DNA of 64,000 nucleotides from Hellea sp. (GTDB lineage Bacteria; Pseudomonadota; Alphaproteobacteria; Caulobacterales; Maricaulaceae): NCBI GenBank assembly GCA_020627655.1, contig JAHDGM010000002.1, positions 1 to 64,000 of the forward strand, read 5' to 3'. Shown piece by piece: positions 36,910 to 45,789 of this stretch (position 1 is its first letter; each line of letters starts with the position of its first letter). The notes under the pieces were generated by a model. It saw only the letters and a program-made list of their open reading frames with translations, ran no database searches and was not told where the DNA came from. The position numbers and the translations under genes were made by a program.

Positions 36910-38555
36910 TCTTCTTCTTCATCATTATCATCCGGGGGCAGGATGAGGTTATCGAGACCTATCCCTGTAGTTGGTTGTTTCGGCCCTGAAAATAAATCCC
37001 GTACGCGATTAGGCTGTGATCCGTCTCCCAATGGAGTTGATAAAAATTCCCGGCCAAAATCCGCGTCGTCAAGAACCGTGGTGGAGGGCCCGCCTGCATT
37101 GATGGAATTGTCACCTATACCGCTGCCCGTCCATAAGTCATTCCCGCCGCCGATAGCAGGATTTCTATATGTTCCGGCCCGAGCAGATGTGCGTCCGCCG
37201 CCAATGCCGCTGGTTGAATGCGCGCCAAAGCTTTCATATCCCGCCGCATTTCGGCCTTGGAATTTAGGCATATATTCAGGGCAGTCTTGATGCGTGCGGT
37301 TATCTTCCCGGCACTTAATATCTTTAATCATACCGCCATATCCTTCTCCGGTACCCCCGAGAGATGAAGGATCCAGAGTCCAGCCGCCTGCGCCCGGATT
37401 TGCCCTTTGTGTGCCGCCCGATGGAGGCGGAGCTCCGCCGCCACCAGAAGATGGTCCGCTAATAAACGGATTCGAGGGTCCGCCTCCACCATTTGGCCGC
37501 TGTAATGGATCTAGCATTTGGTCAGCCTGAGACTGCGGAACGGCGCGTTGCAGTTCGTCAACTGTTTCTGGGGCGTCTGGTGAGGCCAGAACAGTCGGAG
37601 CTGTCGTAATAACAGGTTCGGCGGGTTCCGCTTGTATTACCTCGGGCTCGACGGGTTCAGGGGTAACAGGTTCTGGCGGTGTGATATCAATATCTTCTTG
37701 TTGAACCGGCGGCGTATCGACCACTGGCTCTAGCGGCTCCAGAACCGGATCTGGCGTCCCCGGGAGAGGTTCCAAAATATCTTCTGTTGGTTCAATGAGG
37801 GGTTCTTCGATAATTTCTGTTTCCGGGGTTGGAGGCTCAGGGTCAATCGGCTGGTCAAATATTTCAATTGTCGGTTCGATTACAGGATCAGGAATAGGCT
37901 CGCTCACAGGCTCTATGGGTTCCTGCTCGATAACCGGTTCAGGATCGATAGGCTGATCGAAAATTTCAATCATGGGCTGGGGGATTGGTTCGATAATTGG
38001 CTCTGGTTCAATAACCGGTTCAGGTTCGGGGGGGGTGAACGGCTCAGGTTCAATTTCGGGCGGCGCAATTGGTTCGACGACAGGGTTATCGGCTGGTTCA
38101 GGTGTGTCCTGTGCGAGTATTTCTGGCGGCGGTGTAAAAACCGGTTCGACAGGCTCTGGTTCGGGCTCGGGTTCAGGAACAGGTTCAGGTTCCGGAGCAG
38201 GCGGTGGCGTAGGGGGCGTAGGGGGCGTAGGTACGGGTTCGGGGGCGACTTCTGGCACGGCGGCTGGTGCCACGGGTGTTATAGGTGCTGGAGCAGGTTC
38301 AGGAAGGGGTTCTGGTTCGGGCTCAGCCTCTTCGAAAGTGACGATATCAACTGTGATCGTCCGAGGGGGTTCTTCTTCGGGAACCGGCAATACAAAAGTC
38401 GGCTGTAATATAAGTAACAGGGCTATATGAACCAATACAGCGACAACCAATGATGTGGTTCCCCGCTGCGCGACGTCATCATAAAAATCAGCAATAGGTT
38501 CTGGGTCCCTGTACGGGGAAAATCCTTCAGACGATGGATCGGACAGCCAGTTCAC
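36906..38555 (-). CDS. TonB-like proline/glutamate-rich membrane protein
   Basis: 549 residues. A cytoplasmic N-terminus, one membrane segment (SLVVAVLVHIALLLILQPTFV, about 35-55) with the His found in TonB/TolA-type anchors, then about 280 residues of Pro/Glu/Val repeats able to span the periplasm. The unit EIFDQPIDPEP occurs twice, a sign of internal duplication. The C-terminal part has a short CREDNRTHQDCPEY segment with two Cys, Gly-rich linkers and an acidic end, and no canonical TonB C-terminal domain that I can see. Probably an envelope-spanning energy transducer or structural link (inference). The opposite-strand ORF at 37972-38430 is its shadow. Confidence 0.82.
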   Translation of the reverse strand: MNWLSDPSSEGFSPYRDPEPIADFYDDVAQRGTTSLVVAVLVHIALLLILQPTFVLPVPEEEPPRTITVDIVTFEEAEPEPEPLPEPAPAPITPVAPAAVPEVAPEPVPTPPTPPTPPPAPEPEPVPEPEPEPEPVEPVFTPPPEILAQDTPEPADNPVVEPIAPPEIEPEPFTPPEPEPVIEPEPIIEPIPQPMIEIFDQPIDPEPVIEQEPIEPVSEPIPDPVIEPTIEIFDQPIDPEPPTPETEIIEEPLIEPTEDILEPLPGTPDPVLEPLEPVVDTPPVQQEDIDITPPEPVTPEPVEPEVIQAEPAEPVITTAPTVLASPDAPETVDELQRAVPQSQADQMLDPLQRPNGGGGPSNPFISGPSSGGGGAPPPSGGTQRANPGAGGWTLDPSSLGGTGEGYGGMIKDIKCREDNRTHQDCPEYMPKFQGRNAAGYESFGAHSTSGIGGGRTSARAGTYRNPAIGGGNDLWTGSGIGDNSINAGGPSTTVLDDADFGREFLSTPLGDGSQPNRVRDLFSGPKQPTTGIGLDNLILPPDDNDEEED

Positions 38556-38563
38556 GCAATTTT

Positions 38564-38604
38564 TCTCATCCTGAGTGCCAGAATCCCGGCTTTAAGGGAT
38601 GAGA
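38564..38604. repeat. Inverted repeat upstream of TonB-like gene
   Basis: TCTCATCC ... GGATGAGA, a perfect 8-bp pair separated by 25 nt, begins 9 nt before the TonB-like start codon. It could form a hairpin in the mRNA leader or be a regulator site; nothing decides between these. Confidence 0.35.
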
Positions 38605-38670
38605 CTAGGGGCTTGCGACGCTAACGCCAAGGCCAAGCCTGTAAAAAATAGCTTATCTTCCCATTAAATT

Positions 38671-38871
38671 TCAGAAATTTTGTGAACTGCTCTTACAAAT
38701 TTTTACTGCAATATAGACACATAACAGGCCTATAAACTGGAGCTTCAGGCCTTGTGGGTTTATCAAAGCGTTCATGACGTCCGTGGCTTTGGCAGGATGA
38801 CTGATCAGTAAGAGGCCCAAAAATCCCAGACACATAGCCATTGCGGTTTTTTCAAAACTTGCTGATTTCAT
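38671..38871 (-). CDS. Small predicted membrane protein
   Basis: 66 residues from the ATG at 38871, which has GGAG 6 nt upstream; the track's TTG at 38889 is less likely. Two hydrophobic stretches (AMAMCLGFLGLLLIS and LKLQFIGLLCVYIAVKI) suggest two membrane passes or a signal plus one pass. No family recognised. Between the TonB-like gene and the aminotransferase, on the minus strand. Its support is the ribosome site and composition. Confidence 0.5.
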   Translation of the reverse strand: MKSASFEKTAMAMCLGFLGLLLISHPAKATDVMNALINPQGLKLQFIGLLCVYIAVKICKSSSQNF

Positions 38872-38964
38872 GTCTGGCTCCGGCTTCAATCTTTGTTAAC
38901 CTTGACATATTGCTGTGCTAGGGCAGGACTATGACCCAATTGGGGCAATTTCGTGGATGCGATT

Positions 38965-40173
38965 ATGGTAAGTGATTTTCTGTCGGATCAGATCAAGCGG
39001 GTCGCGCCGTCGGCGACCATTCATATGGCTCAAATGGCCCGGGAAATGGTTGCACAGGGCCATGACGTCATCAGTCTGGCTGCAGGAGAGCCGGATTTTG
39101 ATACGCCGGTTCATATCTGTGATGCTGGCCAGCAAGCGATTATAGAGGGTAAGACCCGATACACGTCCGTGGACGGCATAGTAGAGCTTAAACAGGCGAT
39201 TTGCGAAAAGTTCGCGCATGATAATGGGCTGAATTATCGAGTCAGTGAAATCAATGTTTCGCCAGGGGGCAAGGCAGTGATTTTTAATGCTTTTAAGGCA
39301 ACATTAAATGCCGGCGATGAAGTCCTGATACCTACGCCTTGCTGGGTATCTTATCCTGAAATGGTCAGTCTGTGCGGCGGAACGCCAATACTAATACCTT
39401 GCAATATGTCGAAAAGTTTCAAACTAACTGCAAGCGCTTTGAGAGCGGTTCTTACGCCGCGAACCAAATGGATTATTCTCAATTCTCCATCTAATCCAAC
39501 AGGTGCCTCCTATACACACGAGGAGTTGGTGGCATTAGGTGAAGTGTTATTAGAGCACCCTGATGTTCTTATTTTAACGGATGATATCTACGAACATCTA
39601 CTCTTTGATGATCGAAAATTTGCGACCATTGCCGCTTCGGTTCCTGCGCTTAAATCTCGAACTCTAACAATGAATGGTGTTTCCAAAGCTTATGCGATGA
39701 CAGGTTGGCGCATTGGGTATGCAGGCGGGCCAGAATGGCTGATCCGCGCTATGCGTAAGGTGATGTCACAATCAACCTCTAATCCATCGTCAATCAGTCA
39801 GTGGGCGGCATGTGCGGCGCTTACGGGACCTCAGGGTTTTATAAATGAATGGCAAAATAGTTTTCAGAAAAGACGTGATTTTGTCGTTAACAGCCTGAAT
39901 AATGTTGACGATATAGAATGCTTAAAGCCGGATGGGGCGTTTTATGTATTCGCATCATGTCAGGGCGCGATTGGTAAAATGATGCCTGATGGCCGCAAAA
40001 TTAAGAATGATAAAGACTATGCGGAGTTTTTACTCTCAGATGGTCTCGTTGCGACTGTTCCCGGAAGTGCGTTTCACCTGGATGGTTATATCCGGCTCTC
40101 TTTTGCTTGCGGGCAAGACCAGCTTAATCATGCTATGACGCGCATAAAGGAATTTCACTCAAACCTGTGTTAG
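38965..40173 (+). CDS. Class I aminotransferase, aspartate aminotransferase-like
   Basis: PLP enzyme of about 402 residues. Seen: LAAGEPDFDTPVHI, TRYTSVDGIVELKQAI, NSPSNPTGA, ILTDDIYEHLLFD and the PLP-Lys motif NGVSKAYAMTGWRIGYAGG, plus the terminal YIRLSFAC Arg. The family Ib aspartate/prephenate aminotransferase pattern fits best; the exact substrate is uncertain. The start may be ATG 38965 or GTG 38953. Convergent with the histidine kinase gene, whose stop lies 1 nt away, with no terminator between. Confidence 0.93.
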   Translation: MVSDFLSDQIKRVAPSATIHMAQMAREMVAQGHDVISLAAGEPDFDTPVHICDAGQQAIIEGKTRYTSVDGIVELKQAICEKFAHDNGLNYRVSEINVSPGGKAVIFNAFKATLNAGDEVLIPTPCWVSYPEMVSLCGGTPILIPCNMSKSFKLTASALRAVLTPRTKWIILNSPSNPTGASYTHEELVALGEVLLEHPDVLILTDDIYEHLLFDDRKFATIAASVPALKSRTLTMNGVSKAYAMTGWRIGYAGGPEWLIRAMRKVMSQSTSNPSSISQWAACAALTGPQGFINEWQNSFQKRRDFVVNSLNNVDDIECLKPDGAFYVFASCQGAIGKMMPDGRKIKNDKDYAEFLLSDGLVATVPGSAFHLDGYIRLSFACGQDQLNHAMTRIKEFHSNLC

Positions 40174-42609
40174 CTACCCTGTTTTAAGGACGCTCTGACG
40201 CTGGTCGCTGATTTGATTGCAATTACGAAGTTCTTCAAGCTTGGAGATGAGTAGTTCCTGCCGGATCGGTTTTGAAAGGTAGTCTGTCATACCGGCTGCT
40301 AGGCATTTTTCCCGGTCATGTTTGAGGGCATGCCCTGTCAAAGCAAGAATGGGTTTATGGGGCAGATTATTCTCTGTCTCATATTGGGTAATCATCTGAG
40401 ATGCCTGATATCCATCGACTATTGGCATGGAAATATCCATTATAATCACAGGGTACCGAGATGGATTCGCCATATACATGTCCACAGCTTCGCGTCCATT
40501 GTTTGCGAACTCAGGTTCGTAAACTGTGTCAGCTAGCATAAGTCTAATAACGTCCTGATTTAGTGAAAAATCTTCAGCGACCAGAATAAACACTTTGTCC
40601 TTTTTGGGTTCAGAGGTTGATGGGGTGTCATGTTCTATACTTGTCGTTTGCTGAGTTTCAGCAGATAACACTTTAACGATAGCGTCATACAATACAGATT
40701 CCCGGGCTGGCTTCATGAGGAATTTCCGAATATTCGCCGCTCTAAGTTCCGGAGTGCTAACAGGCCGATCACATGAGGATAACATGATGATCGGAATATC
40801 TGTTATTGAAGATTTACGCTGCAAAACTTTGGCAAATTCAAGACCGTTCATGCCTGGCATGAGATAATCAGAAATGATGAGGTCGAATTCCTGATTTTGA
40901 GTCTGATCTGACTTTATTATAGTAAGTGCGTCGATAGCGTCATAAACAGCAATGGTTTTCATATCCCAATTTCGCAGGCGGCTGCTTAGGACATTACAAT
41001 TGACGTCAATGTCATCAACAATGAGCACGCGCTTATCCTTAAGGACTGTTGTGTCATAAGCTTCAGGGGAAGCGTTTTTGTCTACAGGCAAAGGTATGGT
41101 AACTCTGAACTCTGATCCTTCACCAAATGTAGATTCAACGTCAATTCTGCCATTCATCATTTCTACAATTTTTCTGGAAATTGAGAGGCCAAGCCCTGTA
41201 CCGCCATATAGGCGGGTTGTGCTGCTATCAGCTTGTGTGAAGTTTTCAAAAATTGTGTCGATTTTATCAGGTTCTATACCAATACCAGTATCTTTAACTG
41301 AAATGTTGATGATATTTGCAGCTTCGCGTCCACCTGTCACCGTGATGTCAACGACTATATGACCTTCTTTGGTAAACTTGATGGCATTGTTGATCAAGTT
41401 GGTAACAACTTGTCTTAATCGGCCCTCATCGCCGATAAAATGACTTTGCGCTTGTGTGTCATAATTGACGATTAATTCTAATTCTTTGGCTTGTGCTGGT
41501 TGTGTCATCAAAGATGCGACATCGTTGATCATTTCTCGCATATTGAACGCAATCGGATCCAACTCGAGTGCGCCCGCTTCAATTTTAGAAAAGTCGAGGA
41601 CATCATTAATAATGGTTAGAAGCGCATTGGCAGATTTATAGATGACATCCACATGTTCTTTGTTTTGGTCATTAATATTAGAATTGGTAAGAAGTTCTGC
41701 CATGCCAAGGATACCATTCATAGGTGTCCGGATTTCATGACTCATATTGGCTAAAAATTCAGATTTTGCTTGAGAGGCTGCCAGGGCTTGATCTTTCGCG
41801 TGTTCTATTTCTTGTGCGCGCTTGATCTTGTCGGTTGTATCTCGAACAAAGATTTTTACTTTTATGGGTGTGCCCTTGGGGTTTCTAACAATTTCTCCAT
41901 TCGCTAAACTCCAGCGCCATTCATTTCGCCGAGTTTTTGTGCGGCATTCATAAGTAAAAAGATGTCCCGACTTCAATGCTGTTTTCAGCGCATCAATGAG
42001 TGTTTTGCGATCATCAGGATGGGTAAGGGCGACAAGGCCTTTCAAACCCTCTTCTTGTACTTTTGAGTAATCTTGTGCGCTAAAATGTCGACGCATGGTT
42101 TCACTAAGGATGACATCTCCTGTCGCAAGGTTATGTTCAATGTATCCGGCTTGACCAAGTCGGAGTGAATTTTCTAAAAGTTTTTCTTTTTCAACCAGTT
42201 CAGAAATGTCCCCGGAGACAGATACAGTATATCCATTTGAGAGTCTGGTTCGAACCAGTTTCATGGTTCGGCCATCCGCAAATTTCATAACTTTCGTGAA
42301 TCGGGATGTTGGGCCCCTTTTTTCTTGTGCCTCTGCACTAAGTTCGTTTTTCGCCATAATGTCATCGTTCAGAAGACCGTTAGCTCTCAGAAGTTCATGC
42401 ATTTTTGATAAGGGATCACCCGGCTTTATATCGTCATGGTTAAGACCCAGGGCTTCATATGTTGAAGCGCTGATATATTGATAGATCAGATTTTCATCTA
42501 ATATGCTGATACTCCACTGGAATGCCTGGTCCAACATGATCAGTTTCTCGAGTGCAGTTTCAGGCTCTATTCCGCGGTGAATAGCCTGGGCTAAGTTTTC
42601 TCTTGTCAT
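40174..42609 (-). CDS. Hybrid histidine kinase with two PAS and two receiver domains
   Basis: 811-residue cytoplasmic sensor; no membrane segment is visible. Two PAS domains (about 25-140 and 145-265, the second with a PAC-type end KVKIFVRDTTDK), HisKA with SHEIRTPMNGILGM (about 290), HATPase with NLINNAIKFT and GTGLGLSISRKIVEMMNG, then receiver 1 (VLIVDDIDVN, DLIISDYLMPGMNG) and receiver 2 (ILVAEDFSLN, VIIMDISMPIVDG). No Hpt domain, so a separate phosphotransfer protein such as ChpT is probably needed. The input signal is unknown. Confidence 0.93.
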   Translation of the reverse strand: MTRENLAQAIHRGIEPETALEKLIMLDQAFQWSISILDENLIYQYISASTYEALGLNHDDIKPGDPLSKMHELLRANGLLNDDIMAKNELSAEAQEKRGPTSRFTKVMKFADGRTMKLVRTRLSNGYTVSVSGDISELVEKEKLLENSLRLGQAGYIEHNLATGDVILSETMRRHFSAQDYSKVQEEGLKGLVALTHPDDRKTLIDALKTALKSGHLFTYECRTKTRRNEWRWSLANGEIVRNPKGTPIKVKIFVRDTTDKIKRAQEIEHAKDQALAASQAKSEFLANMSHEIRTPMNGILGMAELLTNSNINDQNKEHVDVIYKSANALLTIINDVLDFSKIEAGALELDPIAFNMREMINDVASLMTQPAQAKELELIVNYDTQAQSHFIGDEGRLRQVVTNLINNAIKFTKEGHIVVDITVTGGREAANIINISVKDTGIGIEPDKIDTIFENFTQADSSTTRLYGGTGLGLSISRKIVEMMNGRIDVESTFGEGSEFRVTIPLPVDKNASPEAYDTTVLKDKRVLIVDDIDVNCNVLSSRLRNWDMKTIAVYDAIDALTIIKSDQTQNQEFDLIISDYLMPGMNGLEFAKVLQRKSSITDIPIIMLSSCDRPVSTPELRAANIRKFLMKPARESVLYDAIVKVLSAETQQTTSIEHDTPSTSEPKKDKVFILVAEDFSLNQDVIRLMLADTVYEPEFANNGREAVDMYMANPSRYPVIIMDISMPIVDGYQASQMITQYETENNLPHKPILALTGHALKHDREKCLAAGMTDYLSKPIRQELLISKLEELRNCNQISDQRQSVLKTG

Positions 42610-42665
42610 TGAAGCGCCTTAGTCTGATCCATGTCGACGTGGAACTTAATCACTTGTAGTTAACG

Positions 42666-42702
42666 AAAAGAAAAAACCGGGCGCGAACAGTGTCGGCCCG
42701 GT
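42666..42702 (-). terminator. Rho-independent terminator downstream of LysR gene/sRNA candidate
   Basis: On the minus strand ACCGGGC, a 13-nt loop, GCCCGGT, then TTTTTTCTTTT. Perfect 7-bp GC-rich stem and long T run. It lies about 170 nt beyond the lysR stop, further than needed for lysR alone, which fits a separate short transcript ending here. Confidence 0.85.
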
Positions 42703-42785
42703 ATAAAGTCTTCGCAATACATTCGGGGAGGAATAGTACGCGGTTAAACACTAACGGTAAAAAGGGGAGGACACCGTCCTGTGTT
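42668..42785 (-). ncRNA. Candidate trans-acting small RNA with two CCUCCCC motifs
   Basis: No ORF. Minus-strand transcript of about 118 nt predicted from a possible -10 TAAATA (42792-42797) to the terminator at 42666-42702. Near its 5' end an AGGAC-GGT-GTCCT hairpin leads into CCTCCCC (42764-42770), and an identical CCTCCCC recurs at 42725-42731. These anti-Shine-Dalgarno stretches plus a terminal hairpin are typical of alphaproteobacterial riboregulators such as AbcR/CuckooRNA types. The neighbour is an LsrB/VtlR-type LysR gene; in Brucella, VtlR activates AbcR2. Ends are estimates. Confidence 0.5.
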
Positions 42786-42820
42786 GAACTCTATTTAGGG
42801 ATTATTTGGGATGACAGAAG

Positions 42821-42856
42821 GCATAGAAATGCAAGTCATCTATGCAAATGTGCATA
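42821..42856. promoter_or_regulatory. Paired LysR-type dyads upstream of the sRNA candidate
   Basis: TATGCA-AATG-TGCATA (42841-42856) is a perfect dyad containing T-N-A boxes, and GCAT-AGAA-ATGC (42821-42832) is a second dyad centred 22 bp away, two helical turns. That spacing is usual for LysR-type activator sites. They sit between lysR and the predicted sRNA promoter, so the adjacent LysR protein is the likely binder (inference). Confidence 0.5.
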
Positions 42857-42874
42857 GCAGGGCGCTGTGCTTTG

Positions 42875-43774
42875 TCAATTTTCCCAGTTTTTGGTCACGC
42901 CAACAAGAAATTCGCGAAAAACCTTGGCTTTAACGGATCCGCGAAGTTCGCTTGGGTAAACAAAATAGACATCAAACGCTTCTGCCCGAAGCTGCGGAAG
43001 AACGCGGACCAGGTTCCGCGACATCGAAACCATATAATCAGGAATGCCGACGATCCCAATGCCTGCTTCGGCGGCTCGCATGATTCCATGAAGGTTATTG
43101 ACGCATAATATTGGCTGCCTCGGGTTGTCGTCATCGCGTCCCGCTTTTAATACCCAGTTTGCGCTGTGAAGCCGCGTAGGCGTCAGGGATCCAAAAGCGA
43201 CAATATGATGATTATCAAGGTCATTCACAGAAGTTGGCGCGCCATATTTGGCGAGATAGCTTTCAGAGGCATAAAGGCTCTGTGAAATTCGTCCGATTTT
43301 GCGTTCAATCGCATCCCCTTGTGTGCTGGGCCATGGGCGTAAAGCACAGTCAACATCCATAGCTGACAAATCATGTTCTTCATCTTCTAAAATAAGCTGT
43401 AAATCGATGTCTGGGTATGTCGCTACAAATTCAGGCAAGACGGACATTAGCCAGTTGGAGCCTAAAGAAATCGGCGTTGATACCCGTAATATCCCTTGGG
43501 GTTTGCCACGGCTATCCAGAACACGGGACTGTGCCAGCGCAATTTTATGCGCCATGTCACGGGCTGTTTGATTGAGAATATGCCCTTGTTCCGTAAGCGT
43601 CAGGCCGCGGGCGTGGCGATGAAATAAAGGAGTGTTGAGCCTGTCTTCGAGAGCTGCAATTTGGCGACTAACGGCGGATTGGGAAATATGAAGCTTCTCT
43701 GCCGCCGCGGTCAGTGAACCTGTTTCCGCAGCCGCGTGAAATGTTTTAAGCTTATCCCAATCCAGCGTGTCCAC
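42875..43774 (-). CDS. LysR-family regulator, LsrB/VtlR-like
   Basis: 299 residues. N-terminal winged helix with DWDKLKTFHAAAETGSLTAAAEKLHISQSAVSRQIAALE and FHRHARGLTLTEQG. This closely follows the opening of LsrB/VtlR, which is encoded beside trxB in many Alphaproteobacteria and controls redox and host-related or sugar-uptake genes, partly through small RNAs. Only two Cys are seen, so direct redox sensing as described for rhizobial LsrB is not assured. Start is GTG; the first base overlaps the trxB stop (TAGTG). Fourth gene of greA-ELM1-trxB-lysR. Confidence 0.9.
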   Translation of the reverse strand: MDTLDWDKLKTFHAAAETGSLTAAAEKLHISQSAVSRQIAALEDRLNTPLFHRHARGLTLTEQGHILNQTARDMAHKIALAQSRVLDSRGKPQGILRVSTPISLGSNWLMSVLPEFVATYPDIDLQLILEDEEHDLSAMDVDCALRPWPSTQGDAIERKIGRISQSLYASESYLAKYGAPTSVNDLDNHHIVAFGSLTPTRLHSANWVLKAGRDDDNPRQPILCVNNLHGIMRAAEAGIGIVGIPDYMVSMSRNLVRVLPQLRAEAFDVYFVYPSELRGSVKAKVFREFLVGVTKNWEN

Positions 43775-44754
43775 TAAGCCGCCGAACTAATGGCTGTGTC
43801 AACACCGTGTTCAGCCAGGTATTTTTCGGCTTCCAGAGCTCCCATACAGCCGAGGCCGGCTGCTGTGACAGCCTGTCTGTATATTTCGTCAGATACGTCT
43901 CCGGCAGCAAATACGCCTGGAATATTGGTTGCCGTACTGTCAGGAGCTGTTTCGATATAGCCGCCTTCATTCATTTTCACGTGGCCTTTAAAGACTTCTG
44001 TTGCCGGTTTATGACCAATTGCGATAAATACACCGTGTACAGTCCGCTCAAAAGTCTCGCCAGATTTTACGTTTTTGAGACGTACACCCGTAACGCCTAA
44101 GGGGTTCTCATCGCCCAGAATTTCGTCAAGTGTTGTATCCCAAAGAATTTCAACTTTTTCGTTTTCAAACAGGCGCTTTTGCAGAATTTTTTCTGACCGC
44201 AGCTCATCGCGACGATGGACTAATATGACCTTCGAGGCGAATTTCGTTAGAAACAGGGCTTCCTCGACGGCTGTGTTACCGCCGCCAACGACCACGACTT
44301 CTTTGCCGCGATAGAAAAACCCATCACAGGTTGCGCATGCTGAGACGCCAAAGCCTTTGAACTTTTCTTCACTTTCGAGACCCAGCCACTTAGCTTGAGC
44401 GCCTGTCGCAATGACCACAGCATCAGAAGTATAAGTTTTGCCGCTATCGCCTGTCATTACGAAGGGCCGCTTTGAGAAATCCACGTCAACAATAACGTCT
44501 TCGTAAAATGACGTTCCGAATTTGAGCGCGTGTTCTTTAAACTTATCCATCAATTCCGGGCCCATGATTTCTGGAAAACCGGGGTAGTTTTCAACTTCAG
44601 TGGTGATCGTAAGCTGACCGCCAGGCTGCAGGCCAGCGACCATACCCGGTTCCAGCATGGCACGAGCCGCGTAGACTGCGGCGGTGTATCCAGCTGGGCC
44701 CGAACCAATGATGAAGACTTTGTGATGAATTGTATCTTGGGAATTTTTTGGCAT
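43774..44754 (-). CDS. trxB: Thioredoxin reductase
   Basis: FAD/NADPH enzyme that reduces thioredoxin. Seen: IIGSGPAGYTAAVYAARAML, QPGGQLTITTEVENYPGFP, redox pair CATCDG, NADPH loop VVGGGNTAVEEA and the C-terminal FAD motif GVFAAGDVSDEIYRQAVTAAGLGCMGALEAEKYL. The track starts at 44808, but GAGAG precedes the ATG at 44754 (326 residues), which also matches the family start. Confidence 0.97.
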   Translation of the reverse strand: MPKNSQDTIHHKVFIIGSGPAGYTAAVYAARAMLEPGMVAGLQPGGQLTITTEVENYPGFPEIMGPELMDKFKEHALKFGTSFYEDVIVDVDFSKRPFVMTGDSGKTYTSDAVVIATGAQAKWLGLESEEKFKGFGVSACATCDGFFYRGKEVVVVGGGNTAVEEALFLTKFASKVILVHRRDELRSEKILQKRLFENEKVEILWDTTLDEILGDENPLGVTGVRLKNVKSGETFERTVHGVFIAIGHKPATEVFKGHVKMNEGGYIETAPDSTATNIPGVFAAGDVSDEIYRQAVTAAGLGCMGALEAEKYLAEHGVDTAISSAA

Positions 44755-44800
44755 GATTCTCTCATTAATATGAGATCTGAAAATAGGGATCGTCCAAGAC

Positions 44801-45769
44801 CTAAGCAAGGCCCGCTATGTGATTATCAAATTCTGTCCAGAGTTTTTCAGCGATACGTGCGGTTTCATTGAGTGGTTCGTAGGATTTCAGGGGCGTATTA
44901 TTGTCATATCGTGTGACATGGCACCGCTCGGCTAATGCGTCATATAATTTGTCGAACTTGCGCGGCTTGCCAGCCATGGGAAGCCTGAATAATGGTTTAC
45001 CTGTAGCGCAGGCTTCAACGAGCATATTTGTACTCTCTTCGGTCACAAAGATTGCATCAGCGTGGTATAGAAACGCAAAATATGGATTTTCACCTTCGCC
45101 GGTATAAAGTGTGATATTGTCGGATCTGGCCGAAAAGGCTTGATAGTCCTGAATAACATCAATCGGTGTTCGCCGTGATGTAGTGATAAAGACATGCCAG
45201 CCTTTATTGAGCAAGTCAGACAAGATTTCTTTATGTTGACTGTGGGTTTCTCTGGAGAGACTGTGGGTGCCTGATGGTCCGCCAATAAGCCAGGCAGCGG
45301 TTTTTGCTACGGGTTTTTGAATGAGGTCTTTATCGGCGGCAAGACGTTCAGGTGTGATCCTGTTGGGTGACCCGATCATTGAAATGACATTAGGGCCGCT
45401 TAGATCGTCATGTAGCGGGGCAATGACAACATCAAAATAGCTTGTCGCCAATCGGGGGTTTTGGACATAGGCCGTGAAGATATGCTTTCTTCGAGCGTTC
45501 TTAAGCGCCAGTAAGGGAGCGATGGCCTGACGTCCGCATCCTATTGCAATGTCTGGATAATCATCTGCTAAAAAATATCCCGACGGTTTTTTCCTAAGGC
45601 TGTATTGTGTCCAGGCTGGCAGTTTACTGAATAGCCAACTGGTTTTAATGATGTTTGTTTCTATATTCAGCCTGCGGCTGGAGGCCATAGCCTCAGCCAG
45701 TCCTAACGCCTGATTTTCAATGCCGCGCCGCCCGTCAGATATAACCCAACATGTTCGCGGCTCAGACAT
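44801..45769 (-). CDS. ELM1/GtrOC1-family protein
   Basis: 322 residues. Opening CWVISDGRRGIENQALGLAEAMA and the central WLIGGPSGTHSLS with late EESTNMLVEACATGKPLF match the mitochondrial fission ELM1 family (COG3660), named after a plant protein and looking like a nucleotide-sugar glycosyltransferase fold (GT-B). The bacterial role is unknown; a glycosyltransferase is plausible. 46 nt before trxB and 20 nt after greA, a conserved order. Confidence 0.85.
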   Translation of the reverse strand: MSEPRTCWVISDGRRGIENQALGLAEAMASSRRLNIETNIIKTSWLFSKLPAWTQYSLRKKPSGYFLADDYPDIAIGCGRQAIAPLLALKNARRKHIFTAYVQNPRLATSYFDVVIAPLHDDLSGPNVISMIGSPNRITPERLAADKDLIQKPVAKTAAWLIGGPSGTHSLSRETHSQHKEILSDLLNKGWHVFITTSRRTPIDVIQDYQAFSARSDNITLYTGEGENPYFAFLYHADAIFVTEESTNMLVEACATGKPLFRLPMAGKPRKFDKLYDALAERCHVTRYDNNTPLKSYEPLNETARIAEKLWTEFDNHIAGLA

Positions 45770-45789
45770 GATTACTTACCAGGCACGTT

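Noticed and set aside
37560-38340. CRISPR-like or tandem DNA repeat array
   Set aside because: The repetition is degenerate Pro/Glu codon repetition within a coding frame, without regular spacers.
37972-38430. Plus-strand ORF of 152 aa rich in Gly and Ser
   Set aside because: It is the antisense reading of the Pro/Glu repeats of the TonB-like gene; composition is a direct reflection of that repeat and it has no supported start.
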